The position numbers were made by a program, and so were the translations under genes. This document shows positions 8,820 through 18,849 of a stretch of 64,000 bases of DNA, in pieces. Under the pieces are notes generated by a model. That model was not told where the DNA came from. It searched no databases and worked only from the letters and a program-made list of their open reading frames with translations. This stretch comes from Cupriavidus sp. EM10 (GTDB taxonomy: Bacteria; Pseudomonadota; Gammaproteobacteria; Burkholderiales; Burkholderiaceae), in contig NZ_CP076060.1 in assembly GCF_018729255.1 (NCBI RefSeq), positions 2,170,001 through 2,234,000 of the forward strand. The letters are read 5' to 3'. Numbering within the stretch: the first letter of the stretch is position 1; the number at the start of each line of letters is the position of its first letter.

Positions 8820-9934
8820 GGCGTGGCCTCCGCCGCCGTGCCGCCAGCCGGCACTTTCGGCTCCACCCGGCCGCGTAGCTGGGCCAAGCCCAGCCGTGTG
8901 TCGAATGCATCACGCAACGCATCGCCCATGAACGTCAGCAACAGCAAGGTCACCACCAGCACGGCAAAGGTCGACAACGAAATCCACCAGGCATCCAGAT
9001 TGGCCTTGCCCTGGGCCAGCAGTTCGCCCAGGCTCGGCGTGGTCGGCGGCACGCCCAGGCCCAGGAAATCGAGGCTGGTCAGCGCCAGGATGGCCGCGCT
9101 CATGCGGAACGGCAGGAACGTAATCACCGGCGTCAGGCTGTTCGGCAGGATATGGCGCCACATGATCTGGACGTTGGACAACCCCAGCGCGCGCGCCGCC
9201 TTGACGTAGTCGAGCGACCGGTTGCGGTAGAACTCGGCGCGCACGTAGTCGGACAGGCCCATCCAGCCGAACAGCGACAGCAGGATGATCAGCAGCGCCA
9301 GGCTCGGCTCGAAGATCGACGCGAAGATGATCAGCAGGTACAACTCGGGCATCGAACTCCAGATCTCGATGGCGCGCTGCGAGAACAGGTCGAAGCGGCC
9401 GCCGAAGAAGCCCATCAGCGCCCCGGTCAGCGTGCCCACCAGCACGCCGATGACCGTCAGCGCCATCCCGAACAGCACCGACACCCGGAATCCGTACAGC
9501 AACCGCGCCAGCACGTCGCGGCCACGGTCGTCGGTACCCAGCCAGTTGTCGGCCGACGGCGGCGCCGGGTTCGGTTCCTTGGCGAAATAGTTGATCGAAT
9601 CGTAGGAATAGCGATTCGGCGGGTAGATGGCGAAATTGCCATGCGACGTGATCCGGTCGCGGATGAACGGGTCCAGGTAGTCGGCCCGCGTCGGAAAATC
9701 GCCATCGAAAGTGGTCTCGGGGTACGACTTGACGATCGGGAAGTAGTACTCGCCCTTGTAGCGCACCACCAGCGGCCGGTCGCTCGACAGCAGTTCGGCA
9801 CCCATGCTGACGACGAAGATGATCACGAACAGGATCAGGCTCCAGTAGCCCAGCCGGTTGCGGCGGAAGCGCTGCCACGCGCGCTGGCGCGGCGACAGCG
9901 AATGCGGCAGGCCGTTCATGGCACCAGCTTTCAT
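8816..9934 (-). CDS. yejE: ABC transporter permease, YejE-like
   Basis: 372 residues. After a short cytoplasmic N-terminus (SPRQRAWQRFRRNRLGYWSL) comes helix 1, a periplasmic region to about residue 140, then the BPD_transp_1 permease core with the EAA-like loop ARALGLSNVQIMWRHILPNS that contacts the ATPase. This is the second permease of an oligopeptide/microcin C importer. ATG 9934 overlaps the yejB stop (ATGA), which decides the start; an ATG at 9919 is also possible. An in-frame extension to 10357 is an artefact over yejB. Confidence 0.92.
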   Translation of the reverse strand: MKAGAMNGLPHSLSPRQRAWQRFRRNRLGYWSLILFVIIFVVSMGAELLSSDRPLVVRYKGEYYFPIVKSYPETTFDGDFPTRADYLDPFIRDRITSHGNFAIYPPNRYSYDSINYFAKEPNPAPPSADNWLGTDDRGRDVLARLLYGFRVSVLFGMALTVIGVLVGTLTGALMGFFGGRFDLFSQRAIEIWSSMPELYLLIIFASIFEPSLALLIILLSLFGWMGLSDYVRAEFYRNRSLDYVKAARALGLSNVQIMWRHILPNSLTPVITFLPFRMSAAILALTSLDFLGLGVPPTTPSLGELLAQGKANLDAWWISLSTFAVLVVTLLLLTFMGDALRDAFDTRLGLAQLRGRVEPKVPAGGTAAEATP

Positions 9935-10980
9935 CGGTGCGTCCCCTCGAAATGAATGCGCGGATCCACCATGACATAGCAGACATCCGAGATCAGGCGC
10001 GTCACCAGGCCGATCAGCGTGAACAGGTACAGCGTGCCCAGCACCACCGGATAGTCGCGGCGCAGCACGGCTTCGTAGGACAGCAAGCCCAGGCCGTCGA
10101 GCGAAAACAGCGTCTCGATCAGCAGCGACCCCGTGAAGAACGCGCCGATAAAGGCGGCCGGGAAGCCCGTGACCAGCGGGATCAGGGCGTTGCGGAACAC
10201 GTGCTTCCACAGCACGCGCCGCTCCGACAAACCCTTGGCGCGGGCGGTCAGCACGTACTGCTTGCGGATTTCTTCCAGGAAGGCGTTCTTGGTCAGCATC
10301 GTCACCACGGCGAAGCTGCCCACCACCGACGCGGTAATCGGCAGCACCAGGTGCCACAGGTAGTTCATGACCTTGCCCATCAGCGACAACTGGTCCCAGT
10401 CATCGGAAGTCAGGCCGCGCAGCGGGAACCACTGCACGAAGGTGCCGCCGCCGAACAGCACCAGCAGCAGTACGCCCAGCACGAAGCCCGGGATGGCATA
10501 GCCCACCAGCACGATCATGCTGCTGATGACGTCGAACCTGCTGCCCGCCCGGATCGCCTTGGATATCCCGAGCGGCACCGATATCAGGTAGGTGAGGAAG
10601 AACGTCCAGAGCCCCAGGCTGATCGACACCGGCATCTTCGACTTGACCAGCTCCCAGACGCTGCGGTGCTGGAAGTAGCTCTGGCCCAGGTCGAACTGGG
10701 CAAAGCGCTTGAGCATCATGAAGTAGCGCTCCAGCGGCGGCTTGTCGAAGCCGTAGAGCGCCTGGATTTCCTTGATCTTGTCGGGGTCCACGCCGCGCCG
10801 GCCGCGGTATTCCGCGCCGCCGCCGCTGGCTTCTCCGCCGCCGCCACGGCCCTTCATTTCCATCATCATCTGCTCGACGGGGCCGCCGGGCACGAACTGG
10901 ATCACGACAAAGGTCAGCGTCACCACCCCGACCAGTGTCGGGATCATCAGCAGGATGCGCTTGAGCAGATAGGCAAGCAT
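9931..10980 (-). CDS. yejB: ABC transporter permease, YejB-like
   Basis: 349 residues, inner membrane. N-terminal helix MLAYLLKRILLMIPTLVGVV is typical of DppB/YejB permeases; the EAA loop reads TARAKGLSERRVLWKHVFRN. A Gly/Glu-rich insert (MMMEMKGRGGGGEASGGGAE) lies near residue 40-58 in the first periplasmic stretch, a known variable place in YejB. Second gene of the operon, 66 bases after yejA and overlapping yejE. Confidence 0.93.
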   Translation of the reverse strand: MLAYLLKRILLMIPTLVGVVTLTFVVIQFVPGGPVEQMMMEMKGRGGGGEASGGGAEYRGRRGVDPDKIKEIQALYGFDKPPLERYFMMLKRFAQFDLGQSYFQHRSVWELVKSKMPVSISLGLWTFFLTYLISVPLGISKAIRAGSRFDVISSMIVLVGYAIPGFVLGVLLLVLFGGGTFVQWFPLRGLTSDDWDQLSLMGKVMNYLWHLVLPITASVVGSFAVVTMLTKNAFLEEIRKQYVLTARAKGLSERRVLWKHVFRNALIPLVTGFPAAFIGAFFTGSLLIETLFSLDGLGLLSYEAVLRRDYPVVLGTLYLFTLIGLVTRLISDVCYVMVDPRIHFEGTHR

Positions 10981-10996
10981 TGGCCGTCCGGGTGGG

Positions 10997-11020
10997 TATG
11001 ACTGTATGACTGTATGACTG
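10997..11020. repeat. Tandem 8-base repeat (three copies)
   Basis: Three head-to-tail copies of tatgactg, then a partial fourth (gatgac), in the 66-base gap between yejA and yejB. Short repeats like this are prone to slippage. Confidence 0.85.
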
Positions 11021-11046
11021 GATGACGGGGTGGCTGGACGACCCGC

Positions 11047-12933
11047 TTACTGGGTCTTTGGCGCCAGGTCCTTGCGCCACCAGCTCGACAGGACCCAGCC
11101 CTCCGCGGTGTAGAAATACGGCAGGCGGGCGGGATATCCCAGTTCCTTGCGGTACGCCACACGGTGGAAAGCACTGTACCAGTTTGGCACGATGTAGTAG
11201 CCGTGCATCAGCACGCGGTCCAGCGCGCGGCCCGCCGTGATCAGTTCCTCGCGGGTTTCGGCGTGCAGCACGGCATCCACCAGCTTGTCGACGGCCGGCG
11301 ACTTCAGGCCGAACAGGTTGTCGGAACCTGGCATGGCGGCCGCCTCGGCCGAGAAACGGTCGCGCAGCTCGTTGCCGGGGCTCTGCGAATCCGGGAACCG
11401 GATCGACACCATGTCGAAGTCGAAATCCTCCAGCCGTTTCTGGTACAGCGCGAAGTCGGTGGTGCGCTGGTGCACCTCGATGCCCAGCTTTTCCAGGTTG
11501 CGCACGTAGGCCGTGATGACGCGGCTCATGGCGCCGCCGTCATCGAGAAATTCGAACACCATTGGCTCGCCCTTGGCATTGCGCAGCGCGCCATCCTCGT
11601 AGGTCCAGCCGGCCTGGGCCAGCAGGCGGCGGGCGTCGCGCAGGTTGTCGCGCAGGGATCGGGGCGCATTGGTGTTGGGCTGTACCACGTCGGCGCCGAA
11701 CACTTCGGGCGGCAACTGGGCGCGCAGCGGTTCCAGCAGCTTCAGTTCGCCCGCGCCCGGCTTGCCGTCGAAGGTGGTGCTTGCAGCCAGTTCGCTGTTC
11801 GAGAACCAGCTGTCCAGCCGCTTGTAGGCGCCATAGAACAACTGGCGATTCAGCCATTCGAAATCGAGCGCCAGGATCAGGGCCTGGCGCACGCGTACGT
11901 CCTGGAACATCGGCTTGCGCATGTTCATCACGAAGCCCTGCATGCCGGCGCCGTTGCGGTGCGGGAATTCGGTCTTGATCAGGCTGCCGTCGCGGAACTT
12001 GGTGCCGACATAGCTCTTGGCCCAGTTCTTCGAACGGTATTCGACGATGGCATCGAATTCGCCGGCCTTGAACGCCTCCAGCTTGGCGGTCTCGTCCTTG
12101 TAGAGCCGGTAGACCACGCGGTTGAAGTTGAACGTGCCGCGCCGCACGTTCAGGTTCTTGCCCCAGTAGTTCGGATCTCGCTGAAATACGATGCCGCGAC
12201 CGGCGTCGTAGCGTTCGATCTTGTACGGGCCGCTGGTGATCGGATCCTCGAAGGTCAGCTTCTCGAACGGCACCTTGGCCGTCCATTTCTTCGAGAACAC
12301 CGGCAACTGGCCGACGATCAGCGGCAGTTCGGCGTTGCGCTGCTTGAAGTCGAAGCGGATCGACCGTTCGCCGGTCACCATCACGGCTTTCACGTCGGTG
12401 CACATGCTGCGGTAGCCCGGGCTGGCGGCCTTGCTCATCAGCATGTCGTAGGAATACTTGACGTCGGCGGCCAGCACCGGATCGCCATTGACGAAACGGG
12501 CCTCGGGGCGGATATGGAACGTGACCGACAGCTGGTCGGGCGCCACCGTCACGTCGTCGGCCAGCAGGCCGTAGGCGCTGGCCGTCTCGTCGGCGCTGCT
12601 GATCAGCAGCGTTTCGAACATCAGCGAGGTCAGGCCCGGCGCGGACGTGCCCTTGAGCGTGAACGGGTTGAACTTGTCGAAACTGGTGCGGCGGTCGGGG
12701 TTGGCCAGCGTCAGCGTGCCGCCCTGGGGCGCATTGGCGTTGACGTATTCGAACTGGCTGAAATTCGGCGGGTACTTCAGGTCACCGTGCAGCGCAAAGC
12801 CGTGGGCGGCATGGCCCAATGCGGGAAAACCCGAACCCAGCACGGTCAACAGTGCCAGCGCCCATTGCACTACCGCGCGTCGACGGAAGCACTGCCCTGC
12901 CGCCAGACGCGGCCAACGTGCATGAATCAGCAT
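11047..12933 (-). CDS. yejA: Extracellular peptide-binding protein (SBP family 5), YejA-like
   Basis: 628 residues. A basic N-terminus and hydrophobic stretch ([19 protein letters not shown]) form a Sec signal, so the mature protein acts in the periplasm. The body is a family 5 solute-binding protein (for example [25 protein letters not shown] and DPNYWGKNL), which captures peptides for the YejBE/F importer; homologues carry microcin C and similar peptide-nucleotides. ATG 12933 is chosen because it directly precedes the signal peptide; longer in-frame extensions to 13206 reach into the divergent fabI leader. First gene of the operon. Confidence 0.93.
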   Translation of the reverse strand: MLIHARWPRLAAGQCFRRRAVVQWALALLTVLGSGFPALGHAAHGFALHGDLKYPPNFSQFEYVNANAPQGGTLTLANPDRRTSFDKFNPFTLKGTSAPGLTSLMFETLLISSADETASAYGLLADDVTVAPDQLSVTFHIRPEARFVNGDPVLAADVKYSYDMLMSKAASPGYRSMCTDVKAVMVTGERSIRFDFKQRNAELPLIVGQLPVFSKKWTAKVPFEKLTFEDPITSGPYKIERYDAGRGIVFQRDPNYWGKNLNVRRGTFNFNRVVYRLYKDETAKLEAFKAGEFDAIVEYRSKNWAKSYVGTKFRDGSLIKTEFPHRNGAGMQGFVMNMRKPMFQDVRVRQALILALDFEWLNRQLFYGAYKRLDSWFSNSELAASTTFDGKPGAGELKLLEPLRAQLPPEVFGADVVQPNTNAPRSLRDNLRDARRLLAQAGWTYEDGALRNAKGEPMVFEFLDDGGAMSRVITAYVRNLEKLGIEVHQRTTDFALYQKRLEDFDFDMVSIRFPDSQSPGNELRDRFSAEAAAMPGSDNLFGLKSPAVDKLVDAVLHAETREELITAGRALDRVLMHGYYIVPNWYSAFHRVAYRKELGYPARLPYFYTAEGWVLSSWWRKDLAPKTQ

Positions 12934-13147
12934 CCGGTTGCAGACCTCCACAATGCCCGAGACGGCCCGGCGGCTTGTGGCCGGGCGAAGTTGTGCGACA
13001 ATTTTACATGCGTTCGGGTGGCGACCAGCCATCCGGACATTCCCTCTACGCGGCGCAACAAACAGCGGGGATTTGCGTCCCTGCCATGCACCGGACACGG
13101 GCCAGTGCATGAAGCATGCCCGTCCCCACCAACAATCTGGAGAATTT

Positions 13148-13930
13148 ATGGGATTTCTGGCAGGTAAGCGGATCCTGATCACGGGCTTGCTTTCGAACCG
13201 TTCCATCGCCTACGGCATTGCGTCGGCCTGCAAGCGCGAAGGCGCCGAGCTGGCGTTCACCTATGTGGGCGAGCGATTCAAGGACCGCATCACGGACTTC
13301 GCCAAGGAATTCGGCTCCGACATGATCTACGACTGCGACGTCGGCAGCGATGAACAGATCGCCGCTACGTTCGCCGCCCTGGGGCAGCGCTGGGACAAGT
13401 TCGACGGCCTGGTGCATTCGATCGGATTCGCGCCGCGCGAAGCCATCGCCGGCGATTTCCTCGATGGCCTGTCGCGCGAGGGCTTCCGCATTGCGCACGA
13501 CATCTCGGCCTACAGCTTCCCGGCGCTGGCCAAGGCCGCGCTGCCGCTGCTGAACGACAAGGCGTCGCTGCTGACGCTGACGTACCTGGGCGCCGAGCGC
13601 GTGGTGCCGAACTACAACACGATGGGCCTGGCCAAGGCGTCGCTGGAAGCCAGCGTGCGCTACCTGGCATCGGCCGTGGGCCCCAAGGGCATTCGTGCCA
13701 ACGGCATCTCCGCCGGCCCGATCAAGACGCTGGCCGCGTCGGGCATCAAGGACTTCGGCAAGCTGCTCAAGCATTTCGAGGACGTGGCCCCGATGCGCCG
13801 CAACGTGACGATCGAGGAAGTTGGCAATGTGGCCGCCTTCCTGCTGTCGGACCTGTCCAGCGGCGTGACCGGTGAAATCACCTACGTCGACGGCGGCTAC
13901 AACATCGTCGGCACGGCGGTCGAAGGCTGA
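13148..13930 (+). CDS. fabI: Enoyl-[acyl-carrier-protein] reductase (NADH)
   Basis: 260 residues, the usual FabI length. It performs the last reduction of each fatty acid elongation cycle. The cofactor loop reads [17 protein letters not shown], and the catalytic Tyr-x6-Lys appears as YNTMGLAK (about residues 156-163). ATG 13148 follows a GGAG-containing ribosome site (ctggagaattt); a longer frame from 12938 is not supported. Ends with two copies of cgaaggctga (13921-13940) over the stop codon. FabI is the target of triclosan-type inhibitors. Confidence 0.96.
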   Translation: MGFLAGKRILITGLLSNRSIAYGIASACKREGAELAFTYVGERFKDRITDFAKEFGSDMIYDCDVGSDEQIAATFAALGQRWDKFDGLVHSIGFAPREAIAGDFLDGLSREGFRIAHDISAYSFPALAKAALPLLNDKASLLTLTYLGAERVVPNYNTMGLAKASLEASVRYLASAVGPKGIRANGISAGPIKTLAASGIKDFGKLLKHFEDVAPMRRNVTIEEVGNVAAFLLSDLSSGVTGEITYVDGGYNIVGTAVEG

Positions 13931-13983
13931 CGAAGGCTGACGAGCAGGCACCGGTCCGGCGCATCGTCGGCATCGTCGCACCA

Positions 13984-14010
13984 GAAAAGCGCCCTGCGGG
14001 GCGCTTTTTT
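13984..14010 (+). terminator. fabI terminator
   Basis: Stem aaagcgccc/gggcgcttt around a short tgc loop, followed by a T run. It can also act for the convergent LysR gene. Confidence 0.8.
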
Positions 14011-14909
14011 CATGCCCGCGCGACGGCCTCGATCACGGCCACGGCGCGCTCCGCCGCCGGCGACAGCGTCCGCTGGGCCAGCCGGACGATCGCAAACTGC
14101 ATCGTGATCTCGGGCAACTCCGGAATATCCAGCGCCACGAGCCGCCCGGCCTCGACCAGTTCCTCGCGCACGGCCCGCGCCGGCGCCAGCAGCAGCGCAT
14201 CGGCATGCCGCACCAGATGCGTCAGCGCCCGGAAATCGTTGCTTTCGACCTGGAACGGCAATTCCTCGCCCGGCTTGCAGCGCAGCAGCTTGCGCAGCCG
14301 CTCGTGGGTGTCGGGCGGGAACACCACCGAGACCAGCGCCGCCTCGCGCAGCGTGGCCAGGCTGACGGGCCCCGCCGCCAGCGGATGGCCGGCCCGGGCA
14401 TAGACCCCGCCGGGGCCGGCCGGCAGCCGCACGACCTCCAGTTCGGCGGCCGTGGGCACCGTGCTCTGCTCGATCACGACGAAATCCACCTGCTCGGCAT
14501 GCAGCGCGTCCAGCAGCGCGCCGGGGTGGCTGACCTCGGTGGCGATTCGCAGCTTGGGCCATTGCCGATGCAGCTGGCTCAGCAACTCGGGCAGCAGGAT
14601 GGCGGCCGGAAACGCGCCCAAGCCAATCCGCACGCTGCCGATCTCATGCTGGCGCACCAGCGCCAGGTCCCGCGCCAGGCACCCCGATTCGAACAGGATG
14701 CGGCGGGCGCGCTCGGTCACCATCCGGCCGACCGTCGTCAGCGTCACGCCGCGCGCGCCACGGTCGAACAGCACCGCGCCGGCCTCGTCTTCCAGCGCCT
14801 GGATGCTGCGCGTCAGCGCCGGCTGGCTCAAATGCACGCGCCGCGCCGCGGCTGCCAGCGAGCCCTCTTCCGCCACCGCCACCAGATGTTCGAGCCGCTT
14901 CAGATTCAT
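14010..14909 (-). CDS. LysR-type regulator, SdsB-like by position
   Basis: 299 residues. N-terminal winged helix-turn-helix (LEHLVAVAEEGSLAAAARRVHLSQPALTRSIQALEDE, residues about 5-40) and a C-terminal substrate-binding-like domain. It is transcribed divergently from an SdsA-type alkylsulfatase, as SdsB is from sdsA in Pseudomonas, so it is the likely activator of that operon; this is inference from position. Start ATG 14909 (MNLKRLEH) is the family-typical start. The 125-base gap to sdsA includes the AT-rich imperfect dyad atttgcaattgaat (14940-14953), a possible T-N11-A LysR box. Confidence 0.85.
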   Translation of the reverse strand: MNLKRLEHLVAVAEEGSLAAAARRVHLSQPALTRSIQALEDEAGAVLFDRGARGVTLTTVGRMVTERARRILFESGCLARDLALVRQHEIGSVRIGLGAFPAAILLPELLSQLHRQWPKLRIATEVSHPGALLDALHAEQVDFVVIEQSTVPTAAELEVVRLPAGPGGVYARAGHPLAAGPVSLATLREAALVSVVFPPDTHERLRKLLRCKPGEELPFQVESNDFRALTHLVRHADALLLAPARAVREELVEAGRLVALDIPELPEITMQFAIVRLAQRTLSPAAERAVAVIEAVARA

Positions 14910-15034
14910 GTATGCACCCTGCGCATTGCTGCGATACGAAATTTGCAATTGAATTATAGGTGCGACGCGCTTTCAATGGACCCCTTGTTTCCTTATCCCC
15001 TTATCCCCTTACCCCATAGAGGAGTCGACGCTTC

Positions 15035-17020
15035 ATGCGCCTTGCCCGCACTGCCATGCTGGCCGCAGCCGTCCTGGCCCTGCCTGCCGCCCCCGCCGCA
15101 TCGGCCGCTGGCCCTAACGCCGCCACGCCGCTGACCGAGCAATCGAATGCCGAATGGCTGCGCCGCCTGCCCTTCGCCGATCGCGCCGATTTCGAGGACG
15201 CCCGGCGCGGGCTGGTCGCGCGCTTTCCTGACGCCACCATCAAGACGGCGGATGGCAAGACGGTGTGGGATTTCAACGCCTACGCCTTCGAGGCAGCGGC
15301 CGATGCGCCTAGGACGGTCAACCCCAGCCTCTGGCGGCAGGCGCAGCTAAATAACGAGGCGGGCCTGTTCAAGGTCACCGACCGCGTGTACCAGGTGCGC
15401 GGCGCCGATATCGCCAACATGAACATCGTCGAAGGCGACACCGGCCTGATCATCATCGACACGCTGCTGACGGCCGAGACCGCCCGCGCGGCGCTGGATC
15501 TCTACTACGCCCATCGGCCCCGCAAGCCGGTGGTGGCCGTGATCTACACCCACAGCCACGTCGACCACTTTGGCGGCGTGCGCGGCATCGTCGACGAAGC
15601 CGACGTGAAAAGCGGCAAGGTGGATATCCTGGCGCCAAGCGGCTTCATGGACGAAGCGGTCAGCGAGAACGTGCTGGCCGGCAGCGCCATGAGCCGCCGC
15701 GCGCAATATATGTATGGCACGCAGTTGCCGAAAAGCGCCACGGGACAGGTCGATACCGGCCTGGGCAAGGCCACGGCGCGCGGCACCATGACGCTGCTGG
15801 CGCCCACATCGTCGATCACCAAGCCGATCGAGACGCGCCGCATCGACGGCGTCGACTTCGAATTCCAGCTCACGCCCGGCACCGAGGCGCCGGCGGAGAT
15901 GAACGTCTACCTGCCGCAATTCCGCACGCTGTGCATCGCCGAGAACGCGGTGCGCACCCAGCACAACGTGCTGACGCTGCGCGGCGCGCAAGTGCGCGAT
16001 GCCAAGGGCTGGTCGTATTTCCTGGGCCAGTCGCTGCTGCGCTACGGCGAACGCACCGACATCCTGATCGGCCAGCACCACTGGCCTACCTGGGGCCGCG
16101 AGCGCATCGTCGAAATGCTATCTGACCAGCGCGACATGTACGCTTACCTGAACGACCAGGCGCTGCGCCTGATGAACCAGGGCTACACGCCGCTGGAGAT
16201 AGCCGACCAGCTAAAAGCCCTGCCCCAGCCGCTGGCCAGCAAATGGTATGCGCGCGATTACTACGGATCGGTCAGCCACAACGTGCGGGCCGTCTATCAG
16301 CGCTACCTGGGCTTCTATGACGGCAACCCGGCCCACCTGAATCCGCTGCCGCCCGAGCAGGCCGCAAAGAAAACCATCGAATGGATGGGCGGCCCCGACG
16401 CCGTGCTGGCCAAACTGCGCGACGCCTATGCACGTGGCGAGTACCGCTGGGTCAGCCAGATCGGCAACGAGCTGGTGTTTGCCGATCCGACGAACGCCGC
16501 CGCCCGCGCGCTGCAGGCCGATGCGCTGGAGCAGCTGGGCTACCAGAGCGAGAACGCCACCTGGCGAAACATCTACCTGACCGGCGCCCAGGAACTGCGC
16601 GATGGCGTGGCAAAGCCATCCAGCACGGCCACCAGTTCGTCCGATCTGGTGCGCGCGCTGAGCGTGCCGAACTTCTTCGACTACCTGGCCGTCCGCCTGA
16701 ACGCCGACAAGGCCGCCGGCAAGACGCTGACGCTGAACTGGCAGTTCACCGATCTGAAGCAGCGCTACGCCATGACGCTGCGCAACAGCGCGCTGACCTA
16801 CGTCGCGGAGGCGCAGCACGCCAAGCCGGCCGCCACGGTCACGCTGACCAAGGCCACGCTGGACCAGATCAGCCTGAAGCAGCTGACGCTGCCACAGGCC
16901 ATGCAGTCGGGCGCGGTCCGGATAGACGGCAATCCGCAAGCCGTGGCAGGCTTGTTCGGCATGCTCGACACGTTCGACCCGAACTTCAATATCGTGACGC
17001 CGCACGGCTTCCAGAAATAA
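15035..17020 (+). CDS. sdsA: Linear primary alkylsulfatase, SdsA-like metallo-beta-lactamase fold
   Basis: 661 residues, the size of SdsA1/YjcS. A Sec signal peptide (to about residue 25, APAASAAG) predicts secretion. The metal-binding motif THSHVDHFGG (about residue 170) gives the HxHxDH set for a two-zinc site; later come the dimerisation region (YHNVRAVYQRY-like, residues 410-430) and a C-terminal SCP2-like domain from about 535. These enzymes cleave inorganic sulfate from alkyl sulfates such as SDS, releasing the fatty alcohol. RBS agaggag is 10-12 bases before ATG. The next gene starts 36 bases downstream and could oxidise the alcohol. Confidence 0.9.
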   Translation: MRLARTAMLAAAVLALPAAPAASAAGPNAATPLTEQSNAEWLRRLPFADRADFEDARRGLVARFPDATIKTADGKTVWDFNAYAFEAAADAPRTVNPSLWRQAQLNNEAGLFKVTDRVYQVRGADIANMNIVEGDTGLIIIDTLLTAETARAALDLYYAHRPRKPVVAVIYTHSHVDHFGGVRGIVDEADVKSGKVDILAPSGFMDEAVSENVLAGSAMSRRAQYMYGTQLPKSATGQVDTGLGKATARGTMTLLAPTSSITKPIETRRIDGVDFEFQLTPGTEAPAEMNVYLPQFRTLCIAENAVRTQHNVLTLRGAQVRDAKGWSYFLGQSLLRYGERTDILIGQHHWPTWGRERIVEMLSDQRDMYAYLNDQALRLMNQGYTPLEIADQLKALPQPLASKWYARDYYGSVSHNVRAVYQRYLGFYDGNPAHLNPLPPEQAAKKTIEWMGGPDAVLAKLRDAYARGEYRWVSQIGNELVFADPTNAAARALQADALEQLGYQSENATWRNIYLTGAQELRDGVAKPSSTATSSSDLVRALSVPNFFDYLAVRLNADKAAGKTLTLNWQFTDLKQRYAMTLRNSALTYVAEAQHAKPAATVTLTKATLDQISLKQLTLPQAMQSGAVRIDGNPQAVAGLFGMLDTFDPNFNIVTPHGFQK

Positions 17021-17056
17021 GCCCCACACAAGAACAACGCCGAGGAGACACCTTTC

Positions 17057-18706
17057 ATGGGCGATACCAGTTTCGACTACATCATCGTGGGCGCCGGCTC
17101 GGCCGGCTGCGCGCTGGCCGGACGGCTGGCCGACCTGCCGGGCGTGACCGTGGCCCTGCTCGAATCGGGGCCTGACGACCATCACCCCAGCGTCTGGACG
17201 CCGCTGGCCATCGCGCAGACCGTGCCCAAGGCCGGACCGCGCAACTACGGCTTCCGCACCGTGCCGCAGGCGGGCCTGAACGGCCGCGAGTCGTACCAGC
17301 CGCGCGGGCGCGGGCTGGGCGGCAGCTCGTCGATCAATGCGATGCTCTATGTGCGCGGCCATCGCAGCGACTACGATCGCTGGGCCGAACTGGGCTGCGA
17401 TGGCTGGGGCTACGACGCCGTGCTGCCCTACTTCCGCCGCAGCGAGTGCAACCAGCGCAATGCCGGCCGCGACGACGCCTGGCACGGCGGCAGCGGCCCG
17501 CTGCATGTCAGCGACCTGCGCACGCCGAATCCGTTTTCGCGCCGCTTCGTACAGGCCGCCGCGCAGGCCGGGCTGCCGCTGAACCAGGACTTCAACGGCG
17601 CCGAGCAGGAAGGCGTGGGGCTGTACCAGGCCACGCAATACAACGGCGAGCGCTGGAACGCGGCGCGCGCGTACCTGCATCGCGGCAATCGCGCCGACAC
17701 GGGCCATAACGGCGGGCGTCAGAATCTGTGCGTGATGACGGGCACCCAGGCGCTGTGCATCGTGTTCGAAGGCAAACGCGCCGTGGGCGTGGAAGTGGTA
17801 CGCGATGGCCGCACGCAGACGCTGCGGGCGCGGCGCGAGGTCATCGTCAGCGGCGGCGCCTTCCATTCGCCGCAGCTGCTGATGGCATCGGGCATCGGCC
17901 CGGCCGATCACCTGCGCAGCGTGGGCGTGGCAGTCGTCCACGATCTGCCCGGCGTGGGCCAGAACCTGCAGGACCATCTCGACGTGATCATCGGCAAACC
18001 CGTCACGTCGTGGCATCTGTATGGATATTCGCTGCGCGGCGTGGCGCGGATGGCCGGCGAAGTCATGCGCTACCGCTGGCGGCGCACCGGCATGCTGGCT
18101 TCGCCGGTGGCCGAGGCCGGTGCCTTCGTCAAGACCCGGCCGGGACTGGCCGCGCCTGACCTGCAGCTTCACTTCGCGCCGGCGCTCCTGGGCAATTCCA
18201 ATGTGCTGCGCAATGGCCGGCCCGGCCACGGCTATTCCTGCCACGCCTGCGTGCTGCGCCCGGAAAGCCGCGGCACGGTGGAACTGGCATCGGCCGATAT
18301 GCGGGAGGCGCCGAGGATCGATCCGCGCTTTCTGTCGGCTGCGTCCGACCTGGACGGCATGGTGGCCGGCGTCAAGCTGATGCGGCGCATCTTCGCCCAG
18401 TCGGCGCTGGCGGATGCAGGCGGCGCCGATCCGCTGAGCGCCCTGCTGGGCCCGGGTGAAGGCGACGAATCGGCGATCCGCGACTTCGTGCGCGCCCATG
18501 CCGACACCATCTACCACCCCGTGGGCACCTGCAAGATGGGCGTCGACGCGATGGCCGTGGTGGACCCGCAACTGCGCGTGCATGGCGTGGAGGGCTTGCG
18601 CGTGGTGGACGCCTCGATCATGCCGACGCTGATTGGTGGCAACACCAACGCGCCGACCATCATGATTGCCGAACGCGCCGCCGACCTGCTGCGCATGGCC
18701 GCCTGA
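17057..18706 (+). CDS. GMC family FAD-dependent alcohol oxidase/dehydrogenase
   Basis: 549 residues. N-terminal FAD motif IIVGAGSAGCALAGRL, GMC signature 1 GRGLGGSSSINAMLYVRG (about 95-112), signature 2 GAFHSPQLLMASGIG (about 270), and the active-site His and Asn in YHPVGTCKMG and NTNAPTIMIAE near the C-terminus. Members include choline dehydrogenase and AlkJ-type alkanol dehydrogenase. Because it follows an alkylsulfatase by 36 bases, oxidation of the released medium/long-chain alcohol to aldehyde is the likeliest job; choline or another alcohol cannot be excluded from sequence alone. A GGAG ribosome site (gaggagaca) precedes ATG. Confidence 0.88.
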   Translation: MGDTSFDYIIVGAGSAGCALAGRLADLPGVTVALLESGPDDHHPSVWTPLAIAQTVPKAGPRNYGFRTVPQAGLNGRESYQPRGRGLGGSSSINAMLYVRGHRSDYDRWAELGCDGWGYDAVLPYFRRSECNQRNAGRDDAWHGGSGPLHVSDLRTPNPFSRRFVQAAAQAGLPLNQDFNGAEQEGVGLYQATQYNGERWNAARAYLHRGNRADTGHNGGRQNLCVMTGTQALCIVFEGKRAVGVEVVRDGRTQTLRARREVIVSGGAFHSPQLLMASGIGPADHLRSVGVAVVHDLPGVGQNLQDHLDVIIGKPVTSWHLYGYSLRGVARMAGEVMRYRWRRTGMLASPVAEAGAFVKTRPGLAAPDLQLHFAPALLGNSNVLRNGRPGHGYSCHACVLRPESRGTVELASADMREAPRIDPRFLSAASDLDGMVAGVKLMRRIFAQSALADAGGADPLSALLGPGEGDESAIRDFVRAHADTIYHPVGTCKMGVDAMAVVDPQLRVHGVEGLRVVDASIMPTLIGGNTNAPTIMIAERAADLLRMAA

Positions 18707-18849
18707 GCGGCGCCGACATTGCAGATCGGCGCTGTAGACACTACCGCCGCTGGCAACAAATGCGCCCCGCCCTGGCAACCGTGTCGGCAATAACCGACTG
18801 GAGAATCCGTCGACGAGTTGCGTAAATAGCACCTAGTCACCAATGAGAG

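Noticed and set aside
13921..13940. Tandem cgaaggctga over the fabI stop as a regulatory repeat
   Set aside because: Only two copies of 10 bases at the stop codon; probably simple duplication without function.
15035..17020. Beta-lactamase (antibiotic resistance)
   Set aside because: The fold is metallo-beta-lactamase, but the 661-residue length, dimerisation and SCP2-like domains identify an alkylsulfatase.
16211..18832. Long frame opposite sdsA and the GMC gene
   Set aside because: Antisense of two clearly coding genes, low-complexity His/Ala/Arg product.
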